A stretch of 64,000 nucleotides of DNA from CBDFGS01 sp965247255 (GTDB lineage Bacteria > Chloroflexota > Dehalococcoidia > Lucifugimonadales > CAUZJF01): contig CBDFGS010000009.1 in NCBI GenBank assembly GCA_965247255.1, positions 124,001-188,000 of the forward strand, written 5' to 3'. A program made the translations under genes and the position numbers. This document shows positions 50,020 to 59,069 of this stretch, piece after piece; the first letter of the stretch is position 1, and each line of letters begins with the position of its first letter. Below the pieces are notes generated by a model. The model searched no databases. It was not told where the DNA came from and worked only from the letters and a program-made list of their open reading frames with translations.

Positions 50020-52077
50020 ATGACCTACCGCCTCGGGGTGGACGTCGGGGGCACTTTCACGGACCTGGCCCTTTTCGACGTCGACACCAACCGCCTCGAG
50101 TTCGCCAAAACCCCGTCCACCACCGGGAACCAGGCCGAGGGCGTGGCTCAGGGTATCCGCGACCTCGTTCAGCGGCTGGAGGTCTCCCCCCGCGACGTCG
50201 CCTTCTTTATCCACGGGACCACCGTCGCGACCAACGCCCTGCTGGAGCGCCGCGGCGCGCGCACGGCACTGGTGGTGACGGCGGGGTTCAGGGACGTCCT
50301 GCAGATCGGCCGCCAGGACCGGCCCCACCTCTACGACTGGAGGATGAGACGCCCTGAGCCACTCGTGCCAAGGCGCCTCAGGTACGAGGTGCGGGAGCGG
50401 GTGCTGTACACGGGGGAGGTCGCGACTCCCCTCGACCTCGGCGACGTCGAATCGGTGGTCGGAGCGCTCCGAGAGGCCGAAGTGCAGGCAGTCGCAGTGT
50501 GCCTGCTTCACTGCTACGCCAACCCGTCGCACGAGCGCGCGCTGGGACAGGCCATTCGCAAGGGGCTTCCGGACGTCACGCTGGCGCTCTCTCACGAGAT
50601 TCTGCCCGAGTTCAAAGAGTATGAGCGAATGAGCACAACGACCATCAACGCCTACGTGGCGCCGGTGATGGAGCGGTACCTGCGAGACCTCGAAACGGAG
50701 GTAGCCGGCCTGGGCGTGACCGCCCCGGTGCACGTGATGCAGTCCAACGGCGGCACCATGGGCGCCCGCGCTGGAGCGGAGAAGCCGGTGCACACCATCC
50801 TCTCCGGCCCTGCGGCTGGGGTGATAGGGAGCGTCGCGCTGGCCAATCGGGCCGGCGAGCTCAACACCATCTCGGTGGACATGGGGGGCACCAGCTTCGA
50901 CGTGTGCCTCTCATACGAGGGTGAGGTGCGCAGCACCAAGGAGAGCGAAATCGACCGGCTTCCTGTCAAGGTTCCCATGGTGGATATCCACACACTCGGC
51001 GCCGGTGGCGGGAGCATCGCCTGGATAGACCCGGGGGGCGCCCTCCGGGTCGGGCCGCGTAGCGCGGGCGCCGACCCAGGCCCGGCCGCGTACGGCCGCG
51101 GCGGGGAAGAGCCCACGGTGACGGACGCCAATCTGGTGTTGGGCAGGCTCAATCCCGAGCGGTTCCTTGGAGGCAAGATGACCTTGCAATCCGAGCTTGC
51201 CTGGGAAGCGGTGCGGAAACAGATCGCCGAACCCCTGGGCCTCAGTGTCGAGGCGGCCGCGGAGGGGATCATTAGGGTGGTGAACGCCGGCATGATCAAG
51301 GGGATTCGGGTGGTTTCGGTCGGCAAGGGGTACGACCCCCGCGACTTCTGCCTCGTCGCCTTTGGCGGCGCAGGCCCTTTGCACGCCGCAGAGTTAGCGG
51401 CGGAGCTCGAGATACCCAGGGTGCTCGTGCCGGTGGCGCCGGGTGTCACTTCGGCGCTGGGCCTGCTGATGGCGGACCTGCGGCACGACTACGTCCGCAC
51501 GGCTCTGGCCCGCGGCGACGAGGTCAACGCCAAGCAACTCGGAGCGCTGTTCACTGACATGGAGCACGAAGCCATGACCCGGATGGCCGGCGAAGGGGTC
51601 GACGGCAGCTCCGTAGTCCTGGTCCGGCTGGCTGAGCTCCGCTACCAGGGCCAGGGCTACGAGCTCGAGGTGCCGGTCGCCAACGGCGCTGTCACCCCGG
51701 CGGCGATAGAGGGCATTATCCGCCGCTTCCACGAGTCCCACGAGTCCCGCTACGGATACGCCAGCCCGGAGAACCCTGTGGAGGTAGTGAATCTGCGCGT
51801 CACCGCCACTTCGGAGCTTCCACGGCCGGCGCTCGAAGCTGCGGTCCTGGACGGCACGGTAGACCCGCCCGGTGCCCTTGACGGGGAGCGACAGGTCTAT
51901 TTTGATGGTGTGTACGTTGCCACGGCGGTGTACGACCGTTCGAAGCTCTCACCCGGAGACATCGTGAAGGGGCCGGCTATCGTGGAGCAGCCGGACTCCA
52001 CGCTCGCCGTCTGGCCGAGCCAGACCGCGAGGGTGGACGCGTACGCGAACCTCGTCCTGGAGCGTGACGTACCATGA
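50020..52077 (+). CDS. hyuA: Hydantoinase/oxoprolinase subunit A
   Basis: 685 residues. N-terminal Hydant_A_N with GVDVGGTFTDLALFDVDT, FIHGTTVATNALLER and the actin-like ATPase core with HTILSGPAAGVIGSV and SVDMGGTSFDVCL; the large middle part includes TLGAGGGSIAWIDPGGALRVGPRSAGADPGPAAYG. ATP-dependent opening of hydantoin-like or oxoproline-like rings or carboxylation of ketones is carried out with subunit B. Start ATG 50020 with GAGGAG upstream. Overlaps hyuB by 4 bp (ATGA). Confidence 0.95.
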   Translation: MTYRLGVDVGGTFTDLALFDVDTNRLEFAKTPSTTGNQAEGVAQGIRDLVQRLEVSPRDVAFFIHGTTVATNALLERRGARTALVVTAGFRDVLQIGRQDRPHLYDWRMRRPEPLVPRRLRYEVRERVLYTGEVATPLDLGDVESVVGALREAEVQAVAVCLLHCYANPSHERALGQAIRKGLPDVTLALSHEILPEFKEYERMSTTTINAYVAPVMERYLRDLETEVAGLGVTAPVHVMQSNGGTMGARAGAEKPVHTILSGPAAGVIGSVALANRAGELNTISVDMGGTSFDVCLSYEGEVRSTKESEIDRLPVKVPMVDIHTLGAGGGSIAWIDPGGALRVGPRSAGADPGPAAYGRGGEEPTVTDANLVLGRLNPERFLGGKMTLQSELAWEAVRKQIAEPLGLSVEAAAEGIIRVVNAGMIKGIRVVSVGKGYDPRDFCLVAFGGAGPLHAAELAAELEIPRVLVPVAPGVTSALGLLMADLRHDYVRTALARGDEVNAKQLGALFTDMEHEAMTRMAGEGVDGSSVVLVRLAELRYQGQGYELEVPVANGAVTPAAIEGIIRRFHESHESRYGYASPENPVEVVNLRVTATSELPRPALEAAVLDGTVDPPGALDGERQVYFDGVYVATAVYDRSKLSPGDIVKGPAIVEQPDSTLAVWPSQTARVDAYANLVLERDVP

Positions 52078-53825
52078 CATCCAGCGCTCTCGACCCGATC
52101 ACCCTGGAGGTGATGCGGAATGCGTTTTACTCCATCGCCGACGAGATGATCGCGGCACTGGTCCGGGCGAGCTACTCGACTAACATCAAGGACCGGCGCG
52201 ATACCTCCTGCGCCATCTACACCGCGACGGGCCAGGTTGTAGTCGTGGCGCAGAGCGAGATCGGCACGCCGCTCCATCTCGGGACTATGTCCTCCGCCGT
52301 GTGGTCGGCGATGCAGGCTTATGAGTTCGAGGAGCTGGACCCTGGGGACGCCATCGCTCACAACATGCCGTATCCGGCGGGTCCCGGCCACCTCAACGAC
52401 CTCTGCATCGTCTCCCCGATCTTCTACGGCGGCCGGCTCATCGCAATTGCGGCGAACCAGGCGCACCACGTGGACATGGGCGGGTTCGCGCCGGGCTCCA
52501 TGCCCTTCGGGGTCACGGAGATATTCCAGGAGGGGTTGCAGATCCCTCCGGTGCGCCTCTTCAACTCAGGGAAGCTGGACCGGGAGCTCTGGGCGCTCAT
52601 CTCCCAGAACGTGAGGCCCCAGACGGAGGTGCGCGGCGACCTGATGGCGCAGTTCGCGGCCAACAGCGTTGGAGCCGAGAGGCTGGGCGAGCTCGTCGCC
52701 AGACACGGCCTCGCCATGGTCGCGGAATACCTCGATGAGATGCTCAACTACTCCGAGCGCCGCATGCGAGCCGCCATCGGGACCATTCCTCAGGGCTCGT
52801 ACTCGTTCGAGGACGTGATAGAGGGCGACGGTATTACCGACGAGCGATTCACGATTAGGCTGACTCTGGAAGCGAAAGGGGAATCAGTCCGCGCGGACTT
52901 CGGCGCGACGGACGACGCGTCTCTGGGGCCCCTGAACTGCCGCTGGCCGTCCGTGGCGGCTTGCGTCTACTACGTATTGAAGGCGGTGCTCGATCCCGAG
53001 CTGCCACCGAACGCGGGCGCTTACCGTCCGGTTGACGTCGAGGTCCGCGACGGCAGCATGCTTTCGGCGACCTACCCGCAGGCGGTATGCAACGCGAATA
53101 TCATAACGTCGCAGCGCATTGTGGATGTGCTTCTCGGCGCGCTGGCCCAGGCTGTGCCGGAGAAGGTGCAGGCTGCGTGCTCAGGCACGATGAACCTTCT
53201 CAACGTCGGTGGGATGGACCCGCGAAACGGCGTGTATTACAACTACATCGAGACCTACGCGGGCGGGCAGGGGGCTATGAAGGACCAGGACGGCATGGAC
53301 GCCGTTCAGAACCACATGACCAACACGCGCAACGCACCCGTCGAGGCGATAGAAGTGGCGTATCCGCTGCGGGTGGAAGCCTATGAGCTAGTCCCCGACT
53401 CGGAGGGAGCAGGCGAGCACCGCGGAGGCGTAGGCCTCCGCCGCGCGATCCGCGTGGAGGGCAACGCCGTGCAGCTCACGCTCAGCTCGGACCGCGCCGA
53501 GGTCCCGCCGTGGGGCATCTTCGGCGGGCTACCGGCCAGGCCATCCAAGTCTACGGTCGCAGATGGCAGCGGCGAGGTCAGTCGCCTGCCATCCAAGATT
53601 ACTAGGAGGGTGGAGCCGGGAAATGTGATCGTGACGGAGACCCCCGGCGGTGGTGGCTGGGGAGACCCGCGCCGCCGAGATCCCGAGGCCGTGCGCCTTG
53701 ACGTTGCCGAGGGGCTGGTCTCGATCGAGCGGGCGCGAGAGGTGTACGGGGTGGCTATCGACGACGGGACGATGGAGATTGACGCAGGGGAAACGGCGCG
53801 GCTGCGTGGGGGCGGGGGTAGTTAG
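52074..53825 (+). CDS. hyuB: Hydantoinase/oxoprolinase subunit B
   Basis: 583 residues, Hydant_B family: DPITLEVMRNAFYSIADEM, DRRDTSCAIY, the metal-type motif GDAIAHNMPYPAGPGHLNDL and AHHVDMGG, and near the end GGGWGDPRRRDP. It is the catalytic partner of HyuA; the two are translationally coupled. The substrate remains open; no binding protein or racemase gene is adjacent. Confidence 0.95.
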   Translation: MTSSALDPITLEVMRNAFYSIADEMIAALVRASYSTNIKDRRDTSCAIYTATGQVVVVAQSEIGTPLHLGTMSSAVWSAMQAYEFEELDPGDAIAHNMPYPAGPGHLNDLCIVSPIFYGGRLIAIAANQAHHVDMGGFAPGSMPFGVTEIFQEGLQIPPVRLFNSGKLDRELWALISQNVRPQTEVRGDLMAQFAANSVGAERLGELVARHGLAMVAEYLDEMLNYSERRMRAAIGTIPQGSYSFEDVIEGDGITDERFTIRLTLEAKGESVRADFGATDDASLGPLNCRWPSVAACVYYVLKAVLDPELPPNAGAYRPVDVEVRDGSMLSATYPQAVCNANIITSQRIVDVLLGALAQAVPEKVQAACSGTMNLLNVGGMDPRNGVYYNYIETYAGGQGAMKDQDGMDAVQNHMTNTRNAPVEAIEVAYPLRVEAYELVPDSEGAGEHRGGVGLRRAIRVEGNAVQLTLSSDRAEVPPWGIFGGLPARPSKSTVADGSGEVSRLPSKITRRVEPGNVIVTETPGGGGWGDPRRRDPEAVRLDVAEGLVSIERAREVYGVAIDDGTMEIDAGETARLRGGGGS

Positions 53826-53929
53826 CTCCGGCGTTTCCCCTCCTCTGCAACTTCTTCCCGCGATGGGCGGGAGACGGGGGCAGCGCGGCTTCGTTAGGGC
53901 CCAATGATGCGTGGCCGGCCGTACCGGGA

Positions 53930-53955
53930 GGGCAGGTTTGAAACCTGCCCCTACG
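53930..53955 (+). repeat. Dispersed REP-like palindrome
   Basis: GGGCAGGTTTGAAACCTGCC then CCTACG, a perfect palindrome in the gap between hyuB and the M19 gene. Confidence 0.65.
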
Positions 53956-54066
53956 TTGGCCGAGATTCTGCCGAAGGCGTGTGGCAAACGGCCGCATGCG
54001 ACATGAACGACGGATGGGGGCCGGGTCAGACCCGGGTCCACAAGAGCGCGAGGAGTTGCTAGAGGC

Positions 54067-55182
54067 ATGCTGATTATCGACGGTGACTATCCCATGGCGA
54101 TAGGAGCGCTGGACATGTGCCGCGATCTGGCGAGTCCGATCGAGGAGATTCGGGCCGCCGTGCCCGGTCCAACTCGGTTGCGCGACTGGCCGGACAGCGA
54201 GACGATGGCGTCGTTGCCGGAGATGCGGCGGGGGGCGATTGCGGTCGCCCTGGTCAAGCTGGTGGCGTGTGTGCTTAAGCCGGGGCACACCCACGGCGAG
54301 TACCGGAGCGCCGACGCCGCCTACTCCTCGGCCCTCGGGCAGCTCGCCTACTACCGCGCCCTGGAGGCGCGGGGCGAGGCGCGCATACTCGAGACGCGGC
54401 AGGACTTCGCCGAGCACATGGCGTCCTGGTCGGAGGCCGAGGGACACGATGAGCTGCCGGTCGGCATGGTCCTTGGGATGGAGGGCGCCGACGCCATCCG
54501 CACGCCCGAGGACGCAAGGCAGTGGTGGGACGCCGGACTGCGTGTCGTCAGCCTCTCGCACTACGGGGTCAGCTACTACTCGCACGGCACGGGCACGGGG
54601 ACCGACGGCGGGCTTCTGCCGCCTGCCAAGGCGCTTTTGGAGCAGATGGACGCGCTGGGGATGGTGCTAGATGTGACGCACACGTCCGACGAGTCCGTGA
54701 GACAGGCGCTGGAGGTGTTTTCGGGCCCGGTGCTTGCGAGCCACCAGAACTGCCGGGCGCTGGTGCCGGGTGAGCGCCAGTTCCCCGACGAGCAGCTCCA
54801 ATGGGTCATAGAGCGCGGGGGCGTGATTGGGACCTCGATGGATACGTGGATGCTGTGGCGGCCGGGGAAAGTCGATTGGAAGAACGCGGGTAAGGGACTT
54901 AAGCGACGCGACGTGTTCCGCAGGGAAGAGATCACGCTGGAGGATTACGTCGACCACATAGACTACGTTTGCCAGCTCGCAGGCAATACGCTGCACGCAG
55001 CCATCGGCGGAGACACCGACGGCCAGGGGGGCCGGGACGGCGCGCCCTTCGAGATCGATACAGTCGCAGACTACCAAAAGATCGCCGGCGTGCTGGACAG
55101 GCGCGGCTACTCTCAGCAGGATGTCGCCAACGTCATGCACGGCAACTGGCAGAGATTCTTCGAGAGTTGGCTGCCCGAGTAG
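54067..55182 (+). CDS. Membrane dipeptidase family (M19) protein with altered metal site
   Basis: 371 residues, TIM-barrel amidohydrolase of the renal dipeptidase family. Seen are GMEGADAIRT (metal-bridging Glu), DVTHTSDESV and SHQNCRALV (the two His ligands), and GGDTDGQGG (late Asp). At the N-terminus, where family members have the first metal ligands in DGHxD, this protein reads DGDYP (D5-G6-D7). One of the two zinc sites is thus modified or lost. No signal peptide; probably cytoplasmic. It follows hyuB by 240 bp and may serve a related amide catabolism. Confidence 0.85.
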   Translation: MLIIDGDYPMAIGALDMCRDLASPIEEIRAAVPGPTRLRDWPDSETMASLPEMRRGAIAVALVKLVACVLKPGHTHGEYRSADAAYSSALGQLAYYRALEARGEARILETRQDFAEHMASWSEAEGHDELPVGMVLGMEGADAIRTPEDARQWWDAGLRVVSLSHYGVSYYSHGTGTGTDGGLLPPAKALLEQMDALGMVLDVTHTSDESVRQALEVFSGPVLASHQNCRALVPGERQFPDEQLQWVIERGGVIGTSMDTWMLWRPGKVDWKNAGKGLKRRDVFRREEITLEDYVDHIDYVCQLAGNTLHAAIGGDTDGQGGRDGAPFEIDTVADYQKIAGVLDRRGYSQQDVANVMHGNWQRFFESWLPE

Positions 55183-55531
55183 GGAGTTTGACCGCGGAGG
55201 TCGCAGAGGACGCAGAGTAAGCAAGATTGGTTTCGTCCCTGGGCGACCCTGTCGCTCAGGCGCTGATGGCAGGAGGTGGCGATGAGGCTCCCTGTCGCCC
55301 CGGGGCCCTTTTGATGAGTGGTGCTAACCTCCTGAGGCTGACACTGGGTTGCTATAATGCGTGTTTGAGCCAACGCGGGGAGCTGAGATCACTGAAAAAC
55401 GGCCCCGCGTCCACCTTTAGGACATTCCCATAACATGGCATCGTAGGGTGAGGACGCCCTTGTGGCTTCGGAGCGGCTCGGCGCCGGCATAACCCTTCTC
55501 CTTGTGAGGGGAGAAGCGATTGGAGTCTTGC
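55183..55531. other. Gap with possible promoter of the CoxG-like gene
   Basis: No gene. A perfect -10 box TATAAT (55353-55358) preceded by TTGC lies 170 bp before the next start; the -35 region is weak. A short repeat-like stretch, CGCGGAGGTCGCAGAGGACG, follows the M19 gene. Confidence 0.35.
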
Positions 55532-56005
55532 ATGCGGGGCTCGGCGGAAACCACCGTCAACAAGTCGATCACAGAGGTGTGGGAGTTCCTCGTGAACCTC
55601 GAGAACCTGGAGAGATGGGTCGAAGGGGTCTCGGATGTGGAGCTCACTTCCGATGAGGAAATGGGGGTTGGATCGACGTTCAAGAGCAAGTATGCGTACA
55701 TGCGCAGGACTTTCGATATGGAGTATCAGGTGACGGAACTGGTTGAGCTGTCGCGACTCGGCACCGAATCGACGGCGGGCCCTTTCCCTTATAGCTCGCT
55801 CATCGAGATGAAGCCCCACGCCGGCCTGACCAAGCTGACCAACACAGTCGAGGTTGGCTCGGACAGCAAGGCGACCAGCGTCATTTTCAAGGTATTCGGC
55901 CCATGGGTCCGCAAGTCTATGGCCAAGCGCATGGACGGGGACCTTCAGAAACTTGAGGAAGAGATCGAGGCCTCTAAGGGCCCTGAACCGGCGAATAGCC
56001 AGTAG
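55532..56005 (+). CDS. CoxG-like SRPBCC-fold protein
   Basis: 157 residues. START/SRPBCC fold of the carbon monoxide dehydrogenase subunit G type: an N-terminal strand followed by VWEFLVNLENLERWVEGVSD, then GVGSTFKSKY and a terminal amphipathic helix (MAKRMDGDLQKLEEEI). Such proteins bind hydrophobic ligands or help membrane attachment of molybdenum hydroxylases; no cox genes are nearby. Start at ATG 55532 (GGAG six bases upstream) was preferred over TTG 55520. Confidence 0.75.
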   Translation: MRGSAETTVNKSITEVWEFLVNLENLERWVEGVSDVELTSDEEMGVGSTFKSKYAYMRRTFDMEYQVTELVELSRLGTESTAGPFPYSSLIEMKPHAGLTKLTNTVEVGSDSKATSVIFKVFGPWVRKSMAKRMDGDLQKLEEEIEASKGPEPANSQ

Positions 56006-56525
56006 CCAAGAAGTGCCGGCAGGAGTATGTGCGCCGGCCCCTGGCGTCTTAACCGCCAGGTACCTCACCCCGCCCCGGGCTCTTCGAATCGGCTATAGTG
56101 GTTTGCGGCCCTATTCCAAAGCCGCCGCACTCCCAATCGGACTACTCCGCGCCTCTCGCAGCACTCCGCTATTTCACCCCATTACCCCTAACTAGACGTT
56201 GTGGCCCGCGGTACCCCTTGTTATGCGGGGGAGTCCCCGTCGAAGTATCTGGGGTGGAGCTGGTTGGCCGGACTGCGCAGCGCGTCCGTGCGGCGTCCAT
56301 CCCCCTCCAGGTAGCTGATGCCATTACGACTCGTGACGTTCTCCGTAGTATGATCGTTGTTCTAAGGGGGTCGGCGACAAGTGAGTGCAGGGGCGTCCCT
56401 GACATGGCTGAGGGTCGGGGACCCAACCACCCCAGACCCTTCGCGAGCTCAGGGTGACAGCACACGGCTTTCGCTCATCATCTGAGTCGGAACCGTCTCC
56501 GTCTTCCGCACACGGAGAGGGGAAG

Positions 56526-56672
56526 ACGATTAGCTCAACGCTATCTGTTTCAGTAGTGCTTCCGCCCGGTCGCGAACGCAGACCCCCGATCGTCTTGGTG
56601 CACGGGGCTGCCAACTCCGCGTTGGTCTGGACATTCTGGCAGCGCGCGTTGGCTGATCGCGGCTGGGCATGG
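56526..56672 (+). pseudogene. Alpha/beta hydrolase N-terminal remnant
   Basis: About 49 codons read PPIVLVHGAANSALVWTFWQ, the typical first strand and oxyanion region of alpha/beta hydrolases. The downstream reading degenerates, with no Ser elbow or His, and is interrupted by a REP-like palindrome (56804-56829). It lies in a 950-bp gap (56006-56954) that otherwise holds only dispersed repeats. Confidence 0.55.
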
Positions 56673-56803
56673 GACCGCTATCATCTCGGCCGGGACGCTA
56701 GCGTCCCTCCCTTTAGCTCACGCCGCGATGGAATGGGGGGACATGGCAACCACGTCTCGATGCCACGTTCATTCGCAAACAGGCCTGGTCGTCCGAGCGG
56801 GAA

Positions 56804-56829
56804 GGGCAGGTTTAAAACCTGCCCCTACG
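56804..56829 (+). repeat. Dispersed REP-like palindrome
   Basis: GGGCAGGTTTAAAACCTGCC then CCTACG. The 17 bases before it are the same as at 44105-44121, so the mobile unit is longer than the hairpin. Confidence 0.65.
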
Positions 56830-56954
56830 ATGCGGCATATCGCGCGGAGGGCGATTGGGTCTCGGTACGAGGGGTTTGGATGGCGGCGTCGGCTGGCGCG
56901 CTCACGAAGCTGGTCACCTGCCCCAACTCCCGCCCGCGGGGGAGGAAGGATAGG

Positions 56955-57746
56955 TCACACCACGGCCGCATCGCCACCGTCGATGTTGATGGCGACTCCC
57001 GTGATGTAGCTTGCGCGCTCGGAGGCGAGGAAGGCGATGACGTCGCCTGCCTCCCTCGCCTCCCCGTAGCGGCCGAGCGGGACGTCTGTGCCCTGTTGGG
57101 CATACCATTGCTCGAGCGTGAGCGCGGGGTCGTCCGCGGCGTCTTGCCGCCAGAGAGGGACGTGCTGCCCCGCCTTGATCAAGCCGATGCACACTGTGTT
57201 CACCAGGATGTTGTCGGGGCCGTACTCTTTGGACAGCGCCTTGGTCAGGGCGATGCCCGCAGCGCGGCTGACCGAGGTGGGCACGGAGCGCGGTCCCGGA
57301 GTCTTCCCGCCTACGCTGGTCACATTGATGATGCGCCCGCCGCCCTGGGCCCTCATGTGCGGGACCGCCAGCCGGGCGCAGCGGACCGCGGCGTGCAGCT
57401 TAAGGTCGAGGTCTGACTGCCAGACCTGATCGTCGGCGCTTTCGAAGGGGTAGGCGGACGAGGCGCCGGCGTTGTTCACCAGAATATCGATGCGTCCGTA
57501 CGACTCGATGAGCGCGCCGAAGAGGCGCTCGATCTGGTCAAGCCTGGTTACATCTGCCTGCACCGGCATAACGTCGGCGCCTGTGCTGTCCCGGATGTCT
57601 TGCGCAGCGGCTTCGAGCACGTCCAGGCGGCGGGCGCATATGACGACCTTGGCTCCTTCCGTGGCAAGGCTGGTGGCCGTGGCCTTTCCGATACCGTCGC
57701 TACCGCCGGTTACGAGCGCGATCTTGCCATCCAGTCCGAGGTCCAT
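56955..57746 (-). CDS. SDR-family protein with non-canonical active site
   Basis: 263 residues, classical SDR Rossmann fold: cofactor motif TGGSDGIG (13-20), NNAG (91-94), S144 in NVTSVGG and the helix AAGIALTKALSKEYGPDNI. The catalytic Tyr and Lys of YxxxK are T157 and R161 (PTSVSRAAG), so normal oxidoreduction is not expected, or chemistry differs. Ends with TGVAINIDGG. It starts 18 bp after glcF and is the last gene of the glycolate-oxidase operon. Confidence 0.85.
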   Translation of the reverse strand: MDLGLDGKIALVTGGSDGIGKATATSLATEGAKVVICARRLDVLEAAAQDIRDSTGADVMPVQADVTRLDQIERLFGALIESYGRIDILVNNAGASSAYPFESADDQVWQSDLDLKLHAAVRCARLAVPHMRAQGGGRIINVTSVGGKTPGPRSVPTSVSRAAGIALTKALSKEYGPDNILVNTVCIGLIKAGQHVPLWRQDAADDPALTLEQWYAQQGTDVPLGRYGEAREAGDVIAFLASERASYITGVAINIDGGDAAVV

Positions 57747-57764
57747 GTCATGTCCCCCTCACGA

Positions 57765-59069
57765 CTATTCCAGGCGGTAGGACTCGTCCAGGAGGTCTGT
57801 CACGTAGCTGACTCTGAGGGACTGCCCGGTGCGTTGTGCCCCTTGCTGAAGCTGGATCCAGCAGCCCGGGTTAGCGGTGGCCAGGACATCGGCGCCCGTC
57901 GCTGCGACGGACTGCATCTTGGAATCGAGCAGCTTTAGAGAGAAGTCTCGCTGGGTGATGGTGTACGTCCCGCCGGCGCCGCAGCATTGAGAGGCGTTGG
58001 CCATCTCAACGAAATCGAGGCCGGGGATAGATCGGAGGAGGGCTCGGGGGGGCTCGGTGATGCGCTGCGCGTGGGAGAGGTGGCAGGAGTCCTGATAGGT
58101 GACGCGATAGTCGAGCCGCCCTTTTGGCGGGACCAGGGGGAGGTCTGCCAAGAACTCGTGGACATCCTTGACGAGAGCGCCGCATTGTGCTGCCGGCCCC
58201 GAGTGCTCAGGGTCGTCTTTTAGGAGGTCCCCGTACTCCTTCATGCGGGCTCCGCAGCCGGCGGAAGCGACTACCACGGCGTCGACGCCCGAACTAAGAA
58301 ACACCTGGGTGTTGCGCCTGGCGAGGGAGCGCGCGGTCTCCAGGTCGCCGACGTGGGAGTTGATGGCGCCGCAACAGACCTGCTCCTTTGGCACGACGAC
58401 CTCGCAGCCGTTGCGCGCCAGCACGCGGGCGACGGCGCTCATCTCAGGCCCATTGACCAGGGGCATCACACAGCCGGACATGAGCGCAACACGAGCCCGT
58501 GTCTCGCCCGCCGCTTGAATAACCTGCCCTTCCGCCTTGAAGTACGGACTGCTGACTGCAGGGGAGGCCTTCTCCAGCTCCGAGAGCTTTCTAGATATGA
58601 GCGGCAAGATGTGTGATTGTCGTAATGCCCACTGGAGCCCGAGGCGTTGGTACAGCCGCAGGGCGCCCGCGAGTATCGAAAGACGTGTCTGATGGGGCAG
58701 GACGCGGCGCAGCAAGATGGAAGAGACCAAGCGCGCGAGGAGAGGCCTCTTACGGTGTTGGGCCGCCTGGGCCATCGTCGACTCGATTAACCGGCCGTAA
58801 GGCACGCCCGAGGGGCATGCTACCTCGCATGCACGGCACTGGATGCACAGGTCCCAGTGGTTGATCACTGTCGGCGTCATGCCGATGCGGCCCTCGTTGA
58901 CCGCCTTCATCAAAGCGATCCTGCCCCGCGGGGACTCTGTCTCCAGGCCTGTCTGGACGTAGGTGGGACAGGCCTGGAGACAGAACCCGCAGTGGACGCA
59001 CTTGTACAGGTCCTCTTCGGACGGAGCGTCGGGGCCGGCGAATAGCTGATGGGGCCGCGTGGTCGTCAT
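57765..59069 (-). CDS. glcF: Glycolate oxidase iron-sulfur subunit
   Basis: 434 residues. Two 4Fe-4S motifs near the N-terminus, CVHCGFCLQACPTY and CIQCRACEVACPSG, and two CCG domains: CCGAINSH and CCGAGGTY, with partner Cys in SGCVMP and SAGCGARM. The electron carrier of the membrane-associated glycolate dehydrogenase. Start ATG 59069 overlaps the glcE stop (ATGA), so they are coupled; the longer reading was rejected. Confidence 0.93.
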   Translation of the reverse strand: MTTTRPHQLFAGPDAPSEEDLYKCVHCGFCLQACPTYVQTGLETESPRGRIALMKAVNEGRIGMTPTVINHWDLCIQCRACEVACPSGVPYGRLIESTMAQAAQHRKRPLLARLVSSILLRRVLPHQTRLSILAGALRLYQRLGLQWALRQSHILPLISRKLSELEKASPAVSSPYFKAEGQVIQAAGETRARVALMSGCVMPLVNGPEMSAVARVLARNGCEVVVPKEQVCCGAINSHVGDLETARSLARRNTQVFLSSGVDAVVVASAGCGARMKEYGDLLKDDPEHSGPAAQCGALVKDVHEFLADLPLVPPKGRLDYRVTYQDSCHLSHAQRITEPPRALLRSIPGLDFVEMANASQCCGAGGTYTITQRDFSLKLLDSKMQSVAATGADVLATANPGCWIQLQQGAQRTGQSLRVSYVTDLLDESYRLE

